From Tupaia tana (Eukaryota > Chordata > Mammalia > Scandentia > Tupaiidae): a DNA stretch of 64,000 bases. Position 1 is the stretch's first letter. Each line of letters opens with the position of its first letter. The position numbers and the translations under genes are program-made. The stretch lies in assembly GCA_026018925.1 (NCBI GenBank), contig JAKSZU010000005.1, positions 22,058,779 to 22,122,778 of the forward strand, in the 5' to 3' direction. Below the pieces are notes generated by a model. It ran no database searches. It was not told where the DNA came from and saw only the letters and a list, made by a program, of their open reading frames with translations. Below, piece by piece: positions 10,869-21,795 of this stretch.

Positions 10869-11051
10869 CAAGTCATTTGGTGCTTCTGCATGTAGACCAT
10901 CAATAATGACATGATTCCCATCAGATATAAAATTATGGCGAATGTGTTCTGGTAAGAGATGTTTTTCAATCTTGTTGGGAAAGTTGGTTCCCATGAGAAA
11001 TGTACTACTCAGATCCAAGATTTTAACATTAAGGTCCACTGCTCTTTTACG
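10869..11051 (-). CDS. MIPEP: MIPEP coding exon 6
   Basis: A 183-bp exon, exactly 61 codons, from [20 protein letters not shown] to [13 protein letters not shown]. Its acceptor is ATATAG|CGT and its donor TTG|GTATGT, both phase 0. The Asp-Leu-Ser-Ser/Met-Gly-Thr-Asn stretch is well conserved with human MIPEP. Confidence 0.96.
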
Positions 11052-11139
11052 CTATATGTAGAGGGAACAGAAGTTATTTAATGACATTTCAAATTAATGC
11101 TTCACAATGAACAGAAAACCTATAAAGGTAGCAAACACA

Positions 11140-11286
11140 GGGCTGGCAGGTAGTATGGTGGTTAAGGCACTTGCTAACTATAGTTCCAATCCTGTGTCTG
11201 GTGGCTTGCTTTCTCATTTTCCCTCTCTCTCTCATCGAATTAAATAATAATATTTAATAAAATTAAATAATTATTTTTTAAAAAGG
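11140..11286 (+). mobile_element. T1-S SINE, shortened
   Basis: Head GGCTGGCAGGTAGTATGGTG, with a small deletion before the B box, then CTTTCTCATTTTCCC and a tail rich in AATAA. Confidence 0.78.
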
Positions 11287-11299
11287 CGACAGATATATA

Positions 11300-11384
11300 C
11301 ACTGAGTCGTCAGAAAAGTCATGATGTATTTTTCTGTGTTTTTCTATGCAAAAATGCATCATGACTTTTCGGACAACCCAATAG
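11300..11384. mobile_element. palindromic MITE (mariner-like), copy 1
   Basis: The left arm CAGAAAAGTCATGATG is mirrored by the right arm CATCATGACTTTTCGG, separated by a T-rich loop with TTTCTATGCAAAAAT. It has the same structure as the copies at 23869, 31080 and 44015. Confidence 0.75.
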
Positions 11385-11499
11385 TTGAATTATGTAATTA
11401 TTACATACCATCTACTAATTATATAAATAATAAAATGAGCGCATTGAGTACATCACTTACTTTAAATGTAGACTATATTATAATAATATATTAATTCTA

Positions 11500-11674
11500 T
11501 ATTTAAATTATTTTATTTAATTTTATTTATTATTATTATTTTTTTAATTTGACCAGAGATATGGAAAGAGAGAGAAAAAGAAGGAAAGTGAGAAAGCAAG
11601 TTGCCAGGTCTAGGACTTGAAAGGTCAGCCACGTAGCAGTTCAGCACCTTAACCATCATGCTACCTGCTGGCTC
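11500..11674 (-). mobile_element. T1-S SINE
   Basis: Reverse short form: TTTAATTTGACCAGAG, GAGA tract, and head end CTACCTGCTGGCTC. Confidence 0.83.
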
Positions 11675-11834
11675 TTCATTCAATTTTTGACACATAATAT
11701 TCTGACAAAAAGACTACCCTTATGATTTCACAGTATTTCTATGTTTTTAGATTACATAACTTTTAGAGCTGCTTTAATGTCTTGGTTATATAACTAATTT
11801 TTGAAATTAACAACATTAAAAAGTACAGAACCTT

Positions 11835-12068
11835 GGGCCAGCAGGTGGTATAGTAGTTAAGGTACCGTATTCCCACATGGTTGACCATGGTCCGAGTCCT
11901 GGTCTTCGTGGCTTCAAAATCACATGGGTCATATGTGTGGACAGGCCCAAAATCCCGAGAGGAAAATGGAGAAGAAGGGATTGCGGCATGGTCATCCTCC
12001 CTGGGGCGTGATTATTCACTTTCCTTCTCACTCTCTCTCCAGTAAGTGCAAGCACCCTATGGAAAAAA
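11835..12068 (+). mobile_element. T1-L SINE, older copy
   Basis: Target duplication AAGTACAGAA at 11821-11830 and 12069-12078. Head GGGCCAGCAGGTGGTATAGT, B box GGTCCGAGTCCTGG. Confidence 0.87.
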
Positions 12069-12775
12069 AAGTACAGAATCTCTTATGGGCCCCCCAAAAA
12101 ACTTCATTAAGTGAGCAAGAGAATGAATAATATAGTTGGTTAGATCTCTTCAATATGACACCTATAAAGTATTTTTAGACTCAAAAAATAAGTACTTGAA
12201 GGGCAGACTAACAGAGAAACTCAGTCTGACAGGTAAGACTAAAGAGCAGAGGGAAAGGAATTAATACAACACTTCATAAAAGTGTAGTGAACACCCAGAG
12301 GGATACAGTGAAATGTAAAAGTTCTGATCTTGCACATACTCAAGTTGCTGCAGGATGACAGCAGCCCTCTGTGTGGGATGGGTCTCTGCCTTCTACTATG
12401 TCCCTGAAATGTGGCACAGGGACCTCATGCCTACGCACAGTGATAAGGCTGTGGGTGGTGCTGGCACTCCTCTACAGCATGTGATGCCTGACAGGTGCAC
12501 TGTCAAAGGAGCTGCAGCAGTGTTTTAAGATGAAATATAAACTACAGTCTATCTAATTAGTTAGGGCTACTAGAGAAGAAGAGGTGAATTTTCAGTTATT
12601 TGTTACTTGAAAATAAGACAGGAGTCTGAACTGCGCTTATTATAAGCTTTAAAATGAATCATATACAAATTTTTCTGGAAAGGTGGTCAATAGCTATTAC
12701 AGATTCTAACCTGAAGTAGACCCCTAAGAAACGATTAGGTAGCAGTAATATTTTTTAAAAGATTAAAATGTATGG
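12069..12775. other. MIPEP intron 5, no recognised element
   Basis: Moderate base composition with a slightly GC-richer stretch near 12340-12520. No repeat or exon recognised. Confidence 0.4.
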
Positions 12776-12952
12776 GGGAATGGCAGGTGGAGTGGTGTTT
12801 TAAAGTGCTGAACTCCTACATGGGCGAATGTAGTTCTAGTACCAGAACTGGTGGCTTGCTCTCTCACTCTCCCTGTCTCTCTGGTCAAATTGAATAACAA
12901 TAATAATAATAAATAAAATAAAACAATTCTTTTTTTTTTTTTTTTAAAAAGG
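12776..12952 (+). mobile_element. T1-S SINE
   Basis: Head with GGCAGGTGGAGTGGTG, then CTCTCTCACTCTCCC, GGTCAAATTGAATAA and an AATAAT tail ending in a T run. Confidence 0.78.
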
Positions 12953-13494
12953 ATTAGAATGTAGAAGTATATTTTATAAAATACTTAAAAATTATGCATA
13001 TGTTAATAAACCCAAAATATTCAACATAGAAAATTCAAACTTCATAAGAAAAGGTAAGTGTTCACAGGCTCCAACATCTTTATAATCAGATTTTTTTGGT
13101 CCATATTGTCTGATATGGCCATTTGTCGCCACCTAATGGTAACAAGTAAAATAACCAAAAAAAAAAGATGAATAAGCTCTGGAAATTATATTATAGCTCC
13201 AAAATTACCCCCAAGGGTTTTGTGATAAAAAATAAATAAAGTGACATAATTAATTATTTCAGAGATCTTTTCACTGGTAAAATCCCTAGAAAAATTAAAA
13301 CTGAGTTTATTTCCTGACTGACTAAAGATCTGCCAAGCATATCATTTCATCGTTCCAAGATCATTAAATGTGCAGTACTGTGAACTCTGTAAAAATTCTA
13401 TGAAATTGTTGTTATTAAATGATTGCTAAAATATATAAACTGTCATTAAGTTTAACTTTTAGATTAATACAATTAAATTAAAATTAAGTAAGAG

Positions 13495-13740
13495 AGGTCA
13501 GCAGGCATGGTAGTTAAGGCACTGGACTCCGACTCTGTCAACAGCAGTTTAAGTCTCGGACCTGATGGCTTGAAATTCATGCTTGATGTGTGCACATGTG
13601 TGCCCAGAATCCAGGAGGAGAATGGAAGAGAAGGGACTGTGTAGTGGCCCTCCCTTCTGGGGGGTGATTTCTCACTTTCCTTCTTACTGTCTCCTCTCCA
13701 GTGAGCACATGTGCCCTATGGCATAAATCTCTTTTTAAAA
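13495..13740 (+). mobile_element. T1-L SINE, older copy
   Basis: Starts GGTCAGCAGGCATGGTAG. B-box variant AGTTTAAGTCTCGGACC, full body and GCCCTATGGCATAAATCTC end. Confidence 0.8.
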
Positions 13741-13931
13741 AATGATTAAATAAGAAATAACTTGGAAGTATAGTCCTTTATGATTTGCATATTATGTTGA
13801 TAGGAGTTCATGATCTTTATTTTAAAAAAATGTGACGTGTGTTCCTTGTATTCTGTTCTAGTGGAGCACTTTTGAGAATGGACATGGAAGTTGCAAGAGA
13901 GGAATTTAGTAAGTTTACTTTACTTGATCTT

Positions 13932-14035
13932 CTTTATTTTGAGGGAAAGATTTTTGCTAGAGGGCACACATGCTGGGCAGAGAGATGTAAAGTGAGAAAG
14001 CACCCTCAGGGGGGATGGCCCCTCTTGGGATCTTG

Positions 14036-14074
<39 letters not shown>

Positions 14075-14168
14075 CTGGCATGAGTTTTAAGCCCCCAGGT
14101 CCGGGACTCGAACTGCAGTCAGCCATGAGGGGGAGTCCAGCGACATAACCATTACACTCTGCTGGTCC
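13932..14168 (-). mobile_element. T1-L SINE with (AC)n expansion
   Basis: Reverse copy flanked by TTACTTG..ATCTT-type duplications (about 13919 and 14170). The GTGTGCGTGC body segment has become an AC run of about 17 units at 14037-14070. Confidence 0.85.
14037..14070. repeat. (AC)n microsatellite in SINE
   Basis: Pure AC dinucleotide run grown from the GTGTGTG segment of the T1-L body. Confidence 0.9.
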
Positions 14169-14207
14169 TTTTACTTGCATCTTTAATGTTGGGTTCCACA
14201 GGAAGCT

Positions 14208-14243
14208 GCTAGCTATCAAGGGTAGCTATACTGAATAAAAACT
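14208..14243 (+). other. source-like copy of a 36-bp segment found again in a SINE
   Basis: GCTAGCTATCAAGGGTAGC followed by TATACTGAATAAAAACT is repeated with few differences at 15431-15466, inside a T1-L SINE. Here it sits in unique sequence beside a different SINE. Confidence 0.75.
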
Positions 14244-14391
14244 TAAGTAAAAGCAGCAATGTCTTTGCTGGGAAACTGAACAGACAATTTCTCAGCAAAG
14301 TTTCAAAAATATCTTTCATGAAGATTACATAAAACTATTCATACAGATTCTTTGTTAGCAAGATTACTTCTGGAAATATCAAACTTCATTC

Positions 14392-14657
14392 TTTTTTTCT
14401 TTTTTTAGAGGTTTTTGCCTTAGGGCGTGAGTGCACGCAGGAGAGAGAGAGAGACAAAGACAGTGAGAGGGAAAATGAGAAATCACCCCCAAGGGGGAAT
14501 GGCCATGCCACAACCCCTTCTCCTCCATTCTCCAAGGATCTTGGGCAGGTGTACATATGTGCCCAGTGTGATTTTCAAGCCACTGGTCTGGGACTTGAAC
14601 TATGGTCAGCCATGTAGGGGTTCAGCGATATAACCACCAAACCATCTGATGGCCCCC
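14392..14657 (-). mobile_element. T1-L SINE
   Basis: Target duplication ACTTCATTC at 14383-14391 and 14658-14666. Reverse copy ending CCATCTGATGGCCCC. Confidence 0.87.
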
Positions 14658-14812
14658 ACTTCATTCATATTAGCTAGTATTGTTATGATTCATCAATCAT
14701 TTGTTCACTATTTTGTCGGATCCAAAACTAGTATGCCTTAAAAAACATAATCCATGCTCTTGGTCCTGGATTAGTCCATAAGCCATGAAATTATAACAGC
14801 AATAACTTACAT

Positions 14813-15077
14813 TTTTTCCTTTTTTTAATGAGAGATTTTTACTATAGGGTATCGTGCTCCCCAGGGAGACAGCAAGAGACAGAGAGACAGAAAGCGAGAA
14901 ATCATTCTCCCAGGGGATGGCCACGCAGCAATCCCTTTTCCTCCACTCTCCTCCTGGGACTTTGGGCAGGCGCACACATGTGCTTGGTGTGATTTTTCAA
15001 GCCGCCTGGTCCAGGACTCAAAAATGGTCGGCGATCTTGGAAACCAGCCCTGTAACCACTATGCACCTACTGGCCCC
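14813..15077 (-). mobile_element. T1-L SINE
   Basis: Reverse copy from a T run and GAGATTTTTACTATAGGG to CACCTACTGGCCCC. The B-box region is damaged. Confidence 0.82.
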
Positions 15078-15121
15078 TTGGGTTCATTTTTTGGAAGTAT
15101 TTATTTGGTTGTTACTCTCTT

Positions 15122-15360
15122 TCCCAGAACCTTGTAAAGGCTTCCCATCGCCTATTATAAAGTTAATATGTAACTAAGAGCTCCCACCCAGGTCCCTCTA
15201 TGCCCCAGAGCAACTCATCCCACTGGTGTCTGCCCATCCTAGTGAAGTGCTGCCCCTCCTTACGTGCCTGCTCACCAGGTCTGCCTGGGCCAAATCCCCA
15301 AGAAGTCTTTATCTTCAGGCCATGTTGTCTGTGAAGCTCTAAACAATCCTCCAGGTGGAC
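15122..15360 (+). mobile_element. possible L2 fragment
   Basis: CCTTGTAAAGGCTTCCCATC and the following proline/cysteine-rich reading resemble the same L2 3' coding part seen near 5.97 kb. Weaker match. Confidence 0.4.
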
Positions 15361-15406
15361 TTCTGTATTCATTTACAATTTTGTATTCATTTTACTTTAA
15401 GTTGTT

Positions 15407-15690
15407 GGGCCAACAGATAGTGCAATGGTTGCTAGCTATCAAGAGTAGCCATACTGGAATAAAACTGCGTTGCTGGACTCCTGCGTAGCTGACCATGGTT
15501 CAAGTCCCAGACCTGGAGGCTTAAAACTCATACTGGGCACATATGCATGTGTGCCCCAAATCCTGAGAGAATAGAAAAGAGATTTCGGCATGGCCATCAC
15601 CCCTGAAGGATGATTTCTTGTTGTCTGTCTCTCTGGAGAGTACACACACCCTACAGGAAAAAAAAAATCTCTCTTAAAAAAAAAGAAAAA
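15407..15690 (+). mobile_element. T1-L SINE carrying a 36-bp foreign insert
   Basis: Head GGGCCAACAGATAGTGCAAT is interrupted after GGTT by GCTAGCTATCAAGAGTAGCC... (15431-15466), then resumes with GCGTTGCTGGACTCC and B box GGTTCAAGTCCC. No other T1 copy in the window has this insert. Confidence 0.85.
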
Positions 15691-15779
15691 ATTTAAATTG
15701 TGCTATTATTATTTCATCACTTATGAACTAATCAAGGAACAAGAGAATGGATTAAGTTCTTTAAGGCATACTAGTTTCT

Positions 15780-15843
15780 TGTCTCTGTCTATCCCTCTCT
15801 GACGAGCACAAGTGCTCTATGGCAAAACCTTAAAAAGAACAAC
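15780..15843 (+). mobile_element. T1-L SINE, 3' end only
   Basis: Only the pyrimidine tract and GCTCTATGGCAAAACCTT end remain. A 5'-truncated copy. Confidence 0.65.
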
Positions 15844-16026
15844 TAATTCAGCATTCACAGATGGCAAGACTGGCCAGCAGAACTAGCCTGTAGGAGTGTA
15901 TCTATCTGCTTCCATAACTTCGAGGTGCCTCAGTTTCTTCATGTATAATACACGAATAGTAGTAATGCCAATCTCCAAGTCAGAGAGTTGGTAAGAAACA
16001 CATGCTTTAAAAATAGCAAGTGCTCA

Positions 16027-16553
16027 GGGACCAGCAGATAGGGTAATGGTTACATCATTGGACTTTCATATTGTCGAATGCAGTTCGAGTCCCAGACCTG
16101 GTGGCTTCAAACTCACTCTGGGCACATGTACGTATACGCCCAAAATCTTGAAAAGAGAAGGGATTGGGACCAGCAGTTAGCGTAATGGCTATGTCGCTGG
16201 ACTCCCATGTAGTCGACTGCGGTTCGCGTCCCGGACCCGGTGGCTTGAACTCACGCCAGGCGCGTGTGCGTGCATGCCCAAGATCCCAAGAGGAAAATGG
16301 AGGAGAAGGGATTGCGGCGTGGCCATCCCCCCTGGGGGGTGATTTCTCGCTTTCTGTCTCTCTGTCTCTGTCTGTCTGGCGAGCACACGCGACCTATAGC
16401 AAAAACCTCTCCAAAAAAATAAAAGAGAAGGGATTGTGGTGTGGCCATACCCACTGGAGGGTGATTTTTCACTTTCTGTCTCTCTTTCTCTGTCTCTCTG
16501 GCAAGTACATGAACCCTATACCAAAAATCTTTAAAAAAAAAAAAAGAAAAAAG
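16027..16553 (+). mobile_element. T1-L SINE, older copy, split by a young copy
   Basis: Outer element with target duplication AAATAGCAAGTGC-type sequence at about 16011-16023 and 16555-16567. It is interrupted in its body at 16167-16420 by a young T1-L. Confidence 0.92.
16167..16420 (+). mobile_element. T1-L SINE, young copy nested in another T1-L
   Basis: Perfect 16-bp duplication of the host SINE, AAAAGAGAAGGGATTG, at 16151-16166 and 16421-16436. B-box variant GGTTCGCGTCCCGG. Confidence 0.95.
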
Positions 16554-16850
16554 AAAATAGCAAGTGCCCAGTCAATGGCAATTATGAAGAATACTGGCAA
16601 GATAAAAGCCTTTAGGAAAGTCCAGGTATTTAGAGATAAGTTTAAAGGTGACTTATTTTATATCTGAAGAACAATCCAAGGACTTGGTCACTAATATCTG
16701 AGAGTACTGGGAAGAAAAAAGTTGCAAACTGATTCCAAAATTTATTTTGGGTGACTCAGAGAATAGTGTGGTATTATTGATACAGGGCAGTATTCATAAA
16801 GACTTTGGAGAGGGATAAATATGTGAACATTAGACAATGTGAATTGACAG

Positions 16851-17112
16851 GGATCAGCAGTTAGTGTAATGGCTATGTCGCCGGACTCCCACGTAGTCGA
16901 CCGCGGTTCAAGTCCCAGACCCGGTGGCTTAAACTCATGCCGGGCGCGTGTGTGTGCATGCCCAAAATCCTGAGAGGAGAATGGAGGAAAAGGGATTGCG
17001 GCGTGGCAATCCCCCCCGGGGGGTAATTTCTCACTTTCTGTCTCTGTCTTTCTCTGTCTGTCTGGCGAGCGCACGCGCCCTATAGCAAAAACCTCTAAAA
17101 AAAAAAGAAAAG
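16851..17112 (+). mobile_element. T1-L SINE, young copy
   Basis: Perfect 14-bp duplication ATGTGAATTGACAG at 16837-16850 and 17113-17126. Confidence 0.94.
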
Positions 17113-17210
17113 ATGTGAATTGACAGTAGAGCCCTGATGGGCTCTTGTGGATGTTGGGAAGGCATGTCTAGTATATTCATACTCGGAGACAGATCAAAAG
17201 TCACATGCTG

Positions 17211-17481
17211 GGACCAGCAGTTAGCGTAATGGCTATGTCGCTGGGCTCCCATGTAGTTGACCGTGGTTTGAGTCCCAGACCCAGTGGCTTAAACTCATCC
17301 TGGGCGCGTGTGTGCGTGCGTGCCCAAGATCCTGAGAGGAGAATGGAAGAGAAGGGATTGCGATGTGGCCATCTCTCCTGGGGGGGGTGATTTCTCGCTT
17401 TCTGTCTCTCTGTCTCTCTCTTTCTGTCTGGCAAGTGCATGCGCACCATAGCAAAAAAAAACTCTCCAAAAAAAGAAAAAA
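17211..17481 (+). mobile_element. T1-L SINE, young copy
   Basis: Perfect 15-bp duplication AAAAGTCACATGCTG at 17196-17210 and 17482-17496. Confidence 0.94.
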
Positions 17482-17580
17482 AAAAGTCACATGCTGAGCC
17501 CTTAAACCACATAAATACGACAGACATATAAGTGGCCCCAACACTGTTCACACCAAGCATCAATAAAAATGACAAAATCA

Positions 17581-17772
17581 GGGCCAGCAGATGGTGTGGT
17601 GGTTAAGGGCGCTGGACTCCCACATGGCCGACTGCAGTTCAAATCCTAGACCTGGCGGCTTGATTTCTCACTTTCCCACTCTCTCTGTCTCTCGCTCACT
17701 CACTCACTCTGTCTCTCTCTGGTCAAATTTAAATAAATAAATAAAGTTAAATAAAAATAATTCTTTAAAAAA
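17581..17772 (+). mobile_element. T1-S SINE
   Basis: Head GGGCCAGCAGATGGTGTGGT, body with CACTCACTCACTC, GGTCAAATTTAAATAAATAA tail. The likely target duplication is AATGACAAA. Confidence 0.88.
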
Positions 17773-18699
<927 letters not shown>

Positions 18700-18784
18700 T
18701 CATAAAAGGAAATAAAAATTACTAATGAAAATCAGTTTTTGTTAAATAAATCAGGCTTTTTGAAACTAACTGTAAACTTATTTC

Positions 18785-18918
18785 AACACATATATATATA
18801 AACTCACACAATTTATTTGTTTTAAACAAAGATTTTAACATCTTAGAAGTCGGGCAAAACATTTAGCTGACAATTATTAACTTTTCATGTAAGAGCTTAT
18901 TCTCTCATGCAGAGAGTA
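18785..18918 (+). other. source-like segment, duplicated 1.2 kb away
   Basis: About 130 bp of unique intron (starting AACACATATATATAT and ending near CATGCAGAGAGTAAA) that reappears inside a T1-L SINE at 19959-20369. Confidence 0.85.
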
Positions 18919-19717
18919 AAAAAAAAAACATGAAAAGCTACCATCATAATTATTTATTTCAACTCCATCCAAATCCCAATAATAAAAACATAAAAAACAG
19001 TTTATACTTGGACAATTTTTCAAAGGCCCTCTGCATGAGATTTTCGTTTTTTCTTCCAACTAGTAGTAGCTACTAAGGACACTAAACTCTTTGATGCTAT
19101 GCTGGAAGCTGAGTCTCTTGGCTAATAAAAATTATGTTCTTTCTTTTTAATCCTGCTGCGTGCCTGGAACCATTTTCAAGTGTAATACCTTTTACTGTCA
19201 ATGATATTTAAAAAAAAAAAAAAAAAAAAAAACTACTTTTTTTCTGCAGATAGTTAATATTTGATTCACTCTTTGGTTTTCCTTAAGTTTTCAAAACAGA
19301 TAGCTAGATCTATCTTCCTAAGTATTTTTGTCAAATACACCTTGAATGAATAGAATGAAAGTTCCTCTAAAATTTTGAAAATTTGATAAATCGCATGAAT
19401 AATTTCATCTTTTATCTCGCTTCTTAAATAAAGTGTAAGTCCCAAGTTGTCCTCATTATCTCTACCTCACCCTCATCTCCCTCCTAAACAGCCTAAAAAA
19501 CACAGCATTCTCTTTTTAAGTAAAGGAATTTTCTGTTTCAACAACACAGAAGAAAGATAATGGAGTTGATAAACTAGGAAATTAAAATTTATCAGATAAG
19601 TTTATTGTACTATACAATGTAGCTTTATTGTGTAACATAACTAATTGTATTATAGAAATTAGGATAAAATTTAAATTACTAAACCATCAAGGATAACCAC
19701 TATTAAAATTCTTGTAT
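18919..19717. other. MIPEP intron 4, no recognised element
   Basis: AT-rich, with an A run at 19210-19231. No repeat family or exon recognised. Confidence 0.4.
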
Positions 19718-19958
19718 TTCTTTCCATATTTTCTTTTTTTGATTTTTTTTTTTTTTGAGAGGTTTTGCTATAGGGCGCGTGTGCTCGCCAGAAAGACAGA
19801 GAGAGACAGAGAGACAGAAAACGAGAAATCATCCCCCAGCGGGGATGGTCACGCCATAATCCCTTCTCCGTCATTCTCCTCTCAGGATCTTGGGCACACA
19901 TGCACACACACCCGGTGTGAGTTTAAGTCACCAGGTCCAGGACTCGAATAGGGACTCG

Positions 19959-20369
19959 AACACATATATACACAAACTCAACAATTTATTTATTTTAAAC
20001 AAAGAGCTTAACATCTTAGGAGTTGGGCAAAACATCTAGCTGACAATTATGATTAACTTTTCAGGGACCAGCAGTTAGCGTAAGGGCTATGTCGCTAGAC
20101 TCCCATGTAGTCGACCGTGGTTGGTGTCCCGGACCCGGTGGCTTAAAACTCACGCCGGGCATGTGTGTGTACGTGCCCAAGATCCTGAGAAGAGAACAGA
20201 GGAGAAGGGATTACGGCGTGGCCATCCTCCCTGGGGGGGTGATTTCTCGCTTTCTGTATCTCTCTCTGTCTGGCAAGCGCACGCGCCCTATAGCAAAAAT
20301 CTCTCCAAAAAAAAAAAAAAAATGATTAACTTTTCATGTAAGAGCTTATTCTCTCATACAGAGAGCAAA
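19959..20369 (+). other. transposed 130-bp intron copy within a SINE
   Basis: Matches 18785-18918 in the same orientation with scattered substitutions (for example AACATCTTAGGAGTTGGGCA against AACATCTTAGAAGTCGGGCA). The copy is itself split by a young T1-L at 20064-20321. Confidence 0.88.
20064..20321 (+). mobile_element. T1-L SINE, young copy, inside the transposed segment
   Basis: Perfect 15-bp duplication ATGATTAACTTTTCA at 20049-20063 and 20322-20336. It is the third layer of nesting here. The B box is altered (GGTTGGTGTCCCGG). Confidence 0.94.
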
Positions 20370-20723
20370 ATGGGAGTCGAATACATGGGAGTCCAGCAAC
20401 ATGGCCATTACGCCAACTGCTGGTCCCTTCTTTCCATATTTTAAGGATATTACATTACTTATTTAGAATACTTAGAACCCAATTATGTAACTTTCAAATT
20501 TTGTGCTTTCCTATAAAATTGTATCAAAAACATTGAACATTTTCTATATCATTAAATATTCTTTAAAAATATGACTCTTATTAACATTTGAATTGTGTCC
20601 TGTCGTAAGATCTAAAAATGTTTTCAGGACCAGAAGGTGGTGTGGTGGTTAAGGCACTGGATTCACATGAACAACTGCACAATTCGAATCCTGGACTCAG
20701 TGGCTTAAAAAACACAATGGGCA

Positions 20724-21034
20724 GGGCCAACAGGTAGAATGGTGGTTAAGAGCACTGGACTCCCACATGGCCGTCTGTGGTTCATGCCCTAAACCTGGCA
20801 GCTTGCCTTCTCACTTTCCCTCTTTCTCACTCTGTCCCTCTCTGGTCAATGTGAAAGAAAGAAAGAAAGAAAAGAAAGAAAAGAAAGGAGAGAAAGAAAA
20901 GAGAGAGAGAGAGAAAGAAAGAAAGAAAGATAGAAAGAAAAGAAAGAAAAGGAAGAAAAGGAAGAAAAGAAAGAAAAGAAAGAAAAGAAAGAAAGAAAGA
21001 AAGAAAATTAAATAAAATAATTCCTTAAAAAAAG
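20724..21034 (+). mobile_element. T1-S SINE with expanded GAAA tail
   Basis: Short-form head and GGTCAATGTGAAAG, then a long purine tract and AATTAAATAAAATAATTCC. It is nested in a T1-L copy. Confidence 0.85.
20849..21006 (+). repeat. GAAA-rich polypurine tract
   Basis: About 158 bases of almost pure purine, in GAAA/GAAAA/GGAA units, expanded from a SINE tail. Confidence 0.93.
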
Positions 21035-21176
21035 AAAAACATGCCAGGTATGTGTGCCCAAAATCGTAAGAGGAGAATGAAGGAGAGAGGACTGTGGCAT
21101 GACCCTCCCCTCTAGGGGTAATTACTCAATTTTTTTCTGTCTCTCTCACTAACAAGTACACACACCTTGGCAAAAA

Positions 21177-21209
<33 letters not shown>

Positions 21210-21212
<3 letters not shown>

Positions 21213-21489
21213 TTGTTTTTCCAACTCTGTAAACAATGCTATGATACAAATCCTTGTTATATCTCTATCATTGTTTCTTTCCTTAGCATAAATTCTAAGC
21301 AGTAATTAAAAAGCACACACATAGCTATATGCCGATATTTATCATATTGTTCTCCACAAGGACTTAACTAGGGAGGACCTAGTTACACTTAACTAGGGAG
21401 GACCCATCGTCCCAAATCAGTAACATCCCTCTCATTCTGTTTCAACACTGTCAATTAATGACCCTTTGCTTTATTCTATCCTTTGTAGT
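21210..21489. other. MIPEP intron 4, no recognised element
   Basis: Contains a local direct repeat of CTTAACTAGGGAGGACC (near 21363 and 21390). Nothing else recognised. Confidence 0.4.
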
Positions 21490-21660
21490 GACAGTATGCC
21501 TAACTTACAGAGAATGTGCCGGCTACTGAGCAAAGCACTTGACATAAATCCATTTTAACCTTATAGTAATCCTATGACACACCTTTTCATTCCTTTTAGA
21601 GGAGAAAACAAGGCTTACAGACTAAGGAACCAATATCCAATCCAGGCAGTCTACCTGTAG
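21490..21660 (-). mobile_element. MIR SINE fragment
   Basis: Reverse MIR pattern: GAGCAAAGCACTTGACATAA, CCTTATAGTAATCCTATGA, then a GAGGAGAAAACAAGGCTTA stretch. Confidence 0.6.
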
Positions 21661-21795
21661 ATCGTATCTCCAGTCACTTCCCCCTCACCACCAGGGATAT
21701 ACCCAGGACATTCCAAATACCGGTATAACTGTAATGGCTATCAGTTGTTATTCCTCATTTTGGAAAGGATTCTTTCACAAAAAGAATCTTTTGCT

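Larger units (their letters stand above)
19733..20427 (-). mobile_element. T1-L SINE, young, with a large internal insert
   Basis: The whole composite is bracketed by a perfect 15-bp target duplication TTCTTTCCATATTTT (19718-19732 and 20428-20442), so it is one SINE insertion. SINE sequence runs 19733-19958 and resumes about 20370-20427 (ending GCCAACTGCTGGTCCC). Between them, in the tRNA-like head, lies a copy of intron segment 18785-18918. Confidence 0.9.
20627..21209 (+). mobile_element. T1-L SINE, older copy, split by a T1-S copy
   Basis: Head and B box (AATTCGAATCCTGG) at 20627-20723; the body resumes near 21035 at AACATGCCAGGTATGTGTGC and ends in an A run at 21180-21208. Confidence 0.85.

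Noticed and set aside
20767..21015. Lys/Glu-rich 82-codon frame
   Set aside because: Translation of the GAAA polypurine tract.
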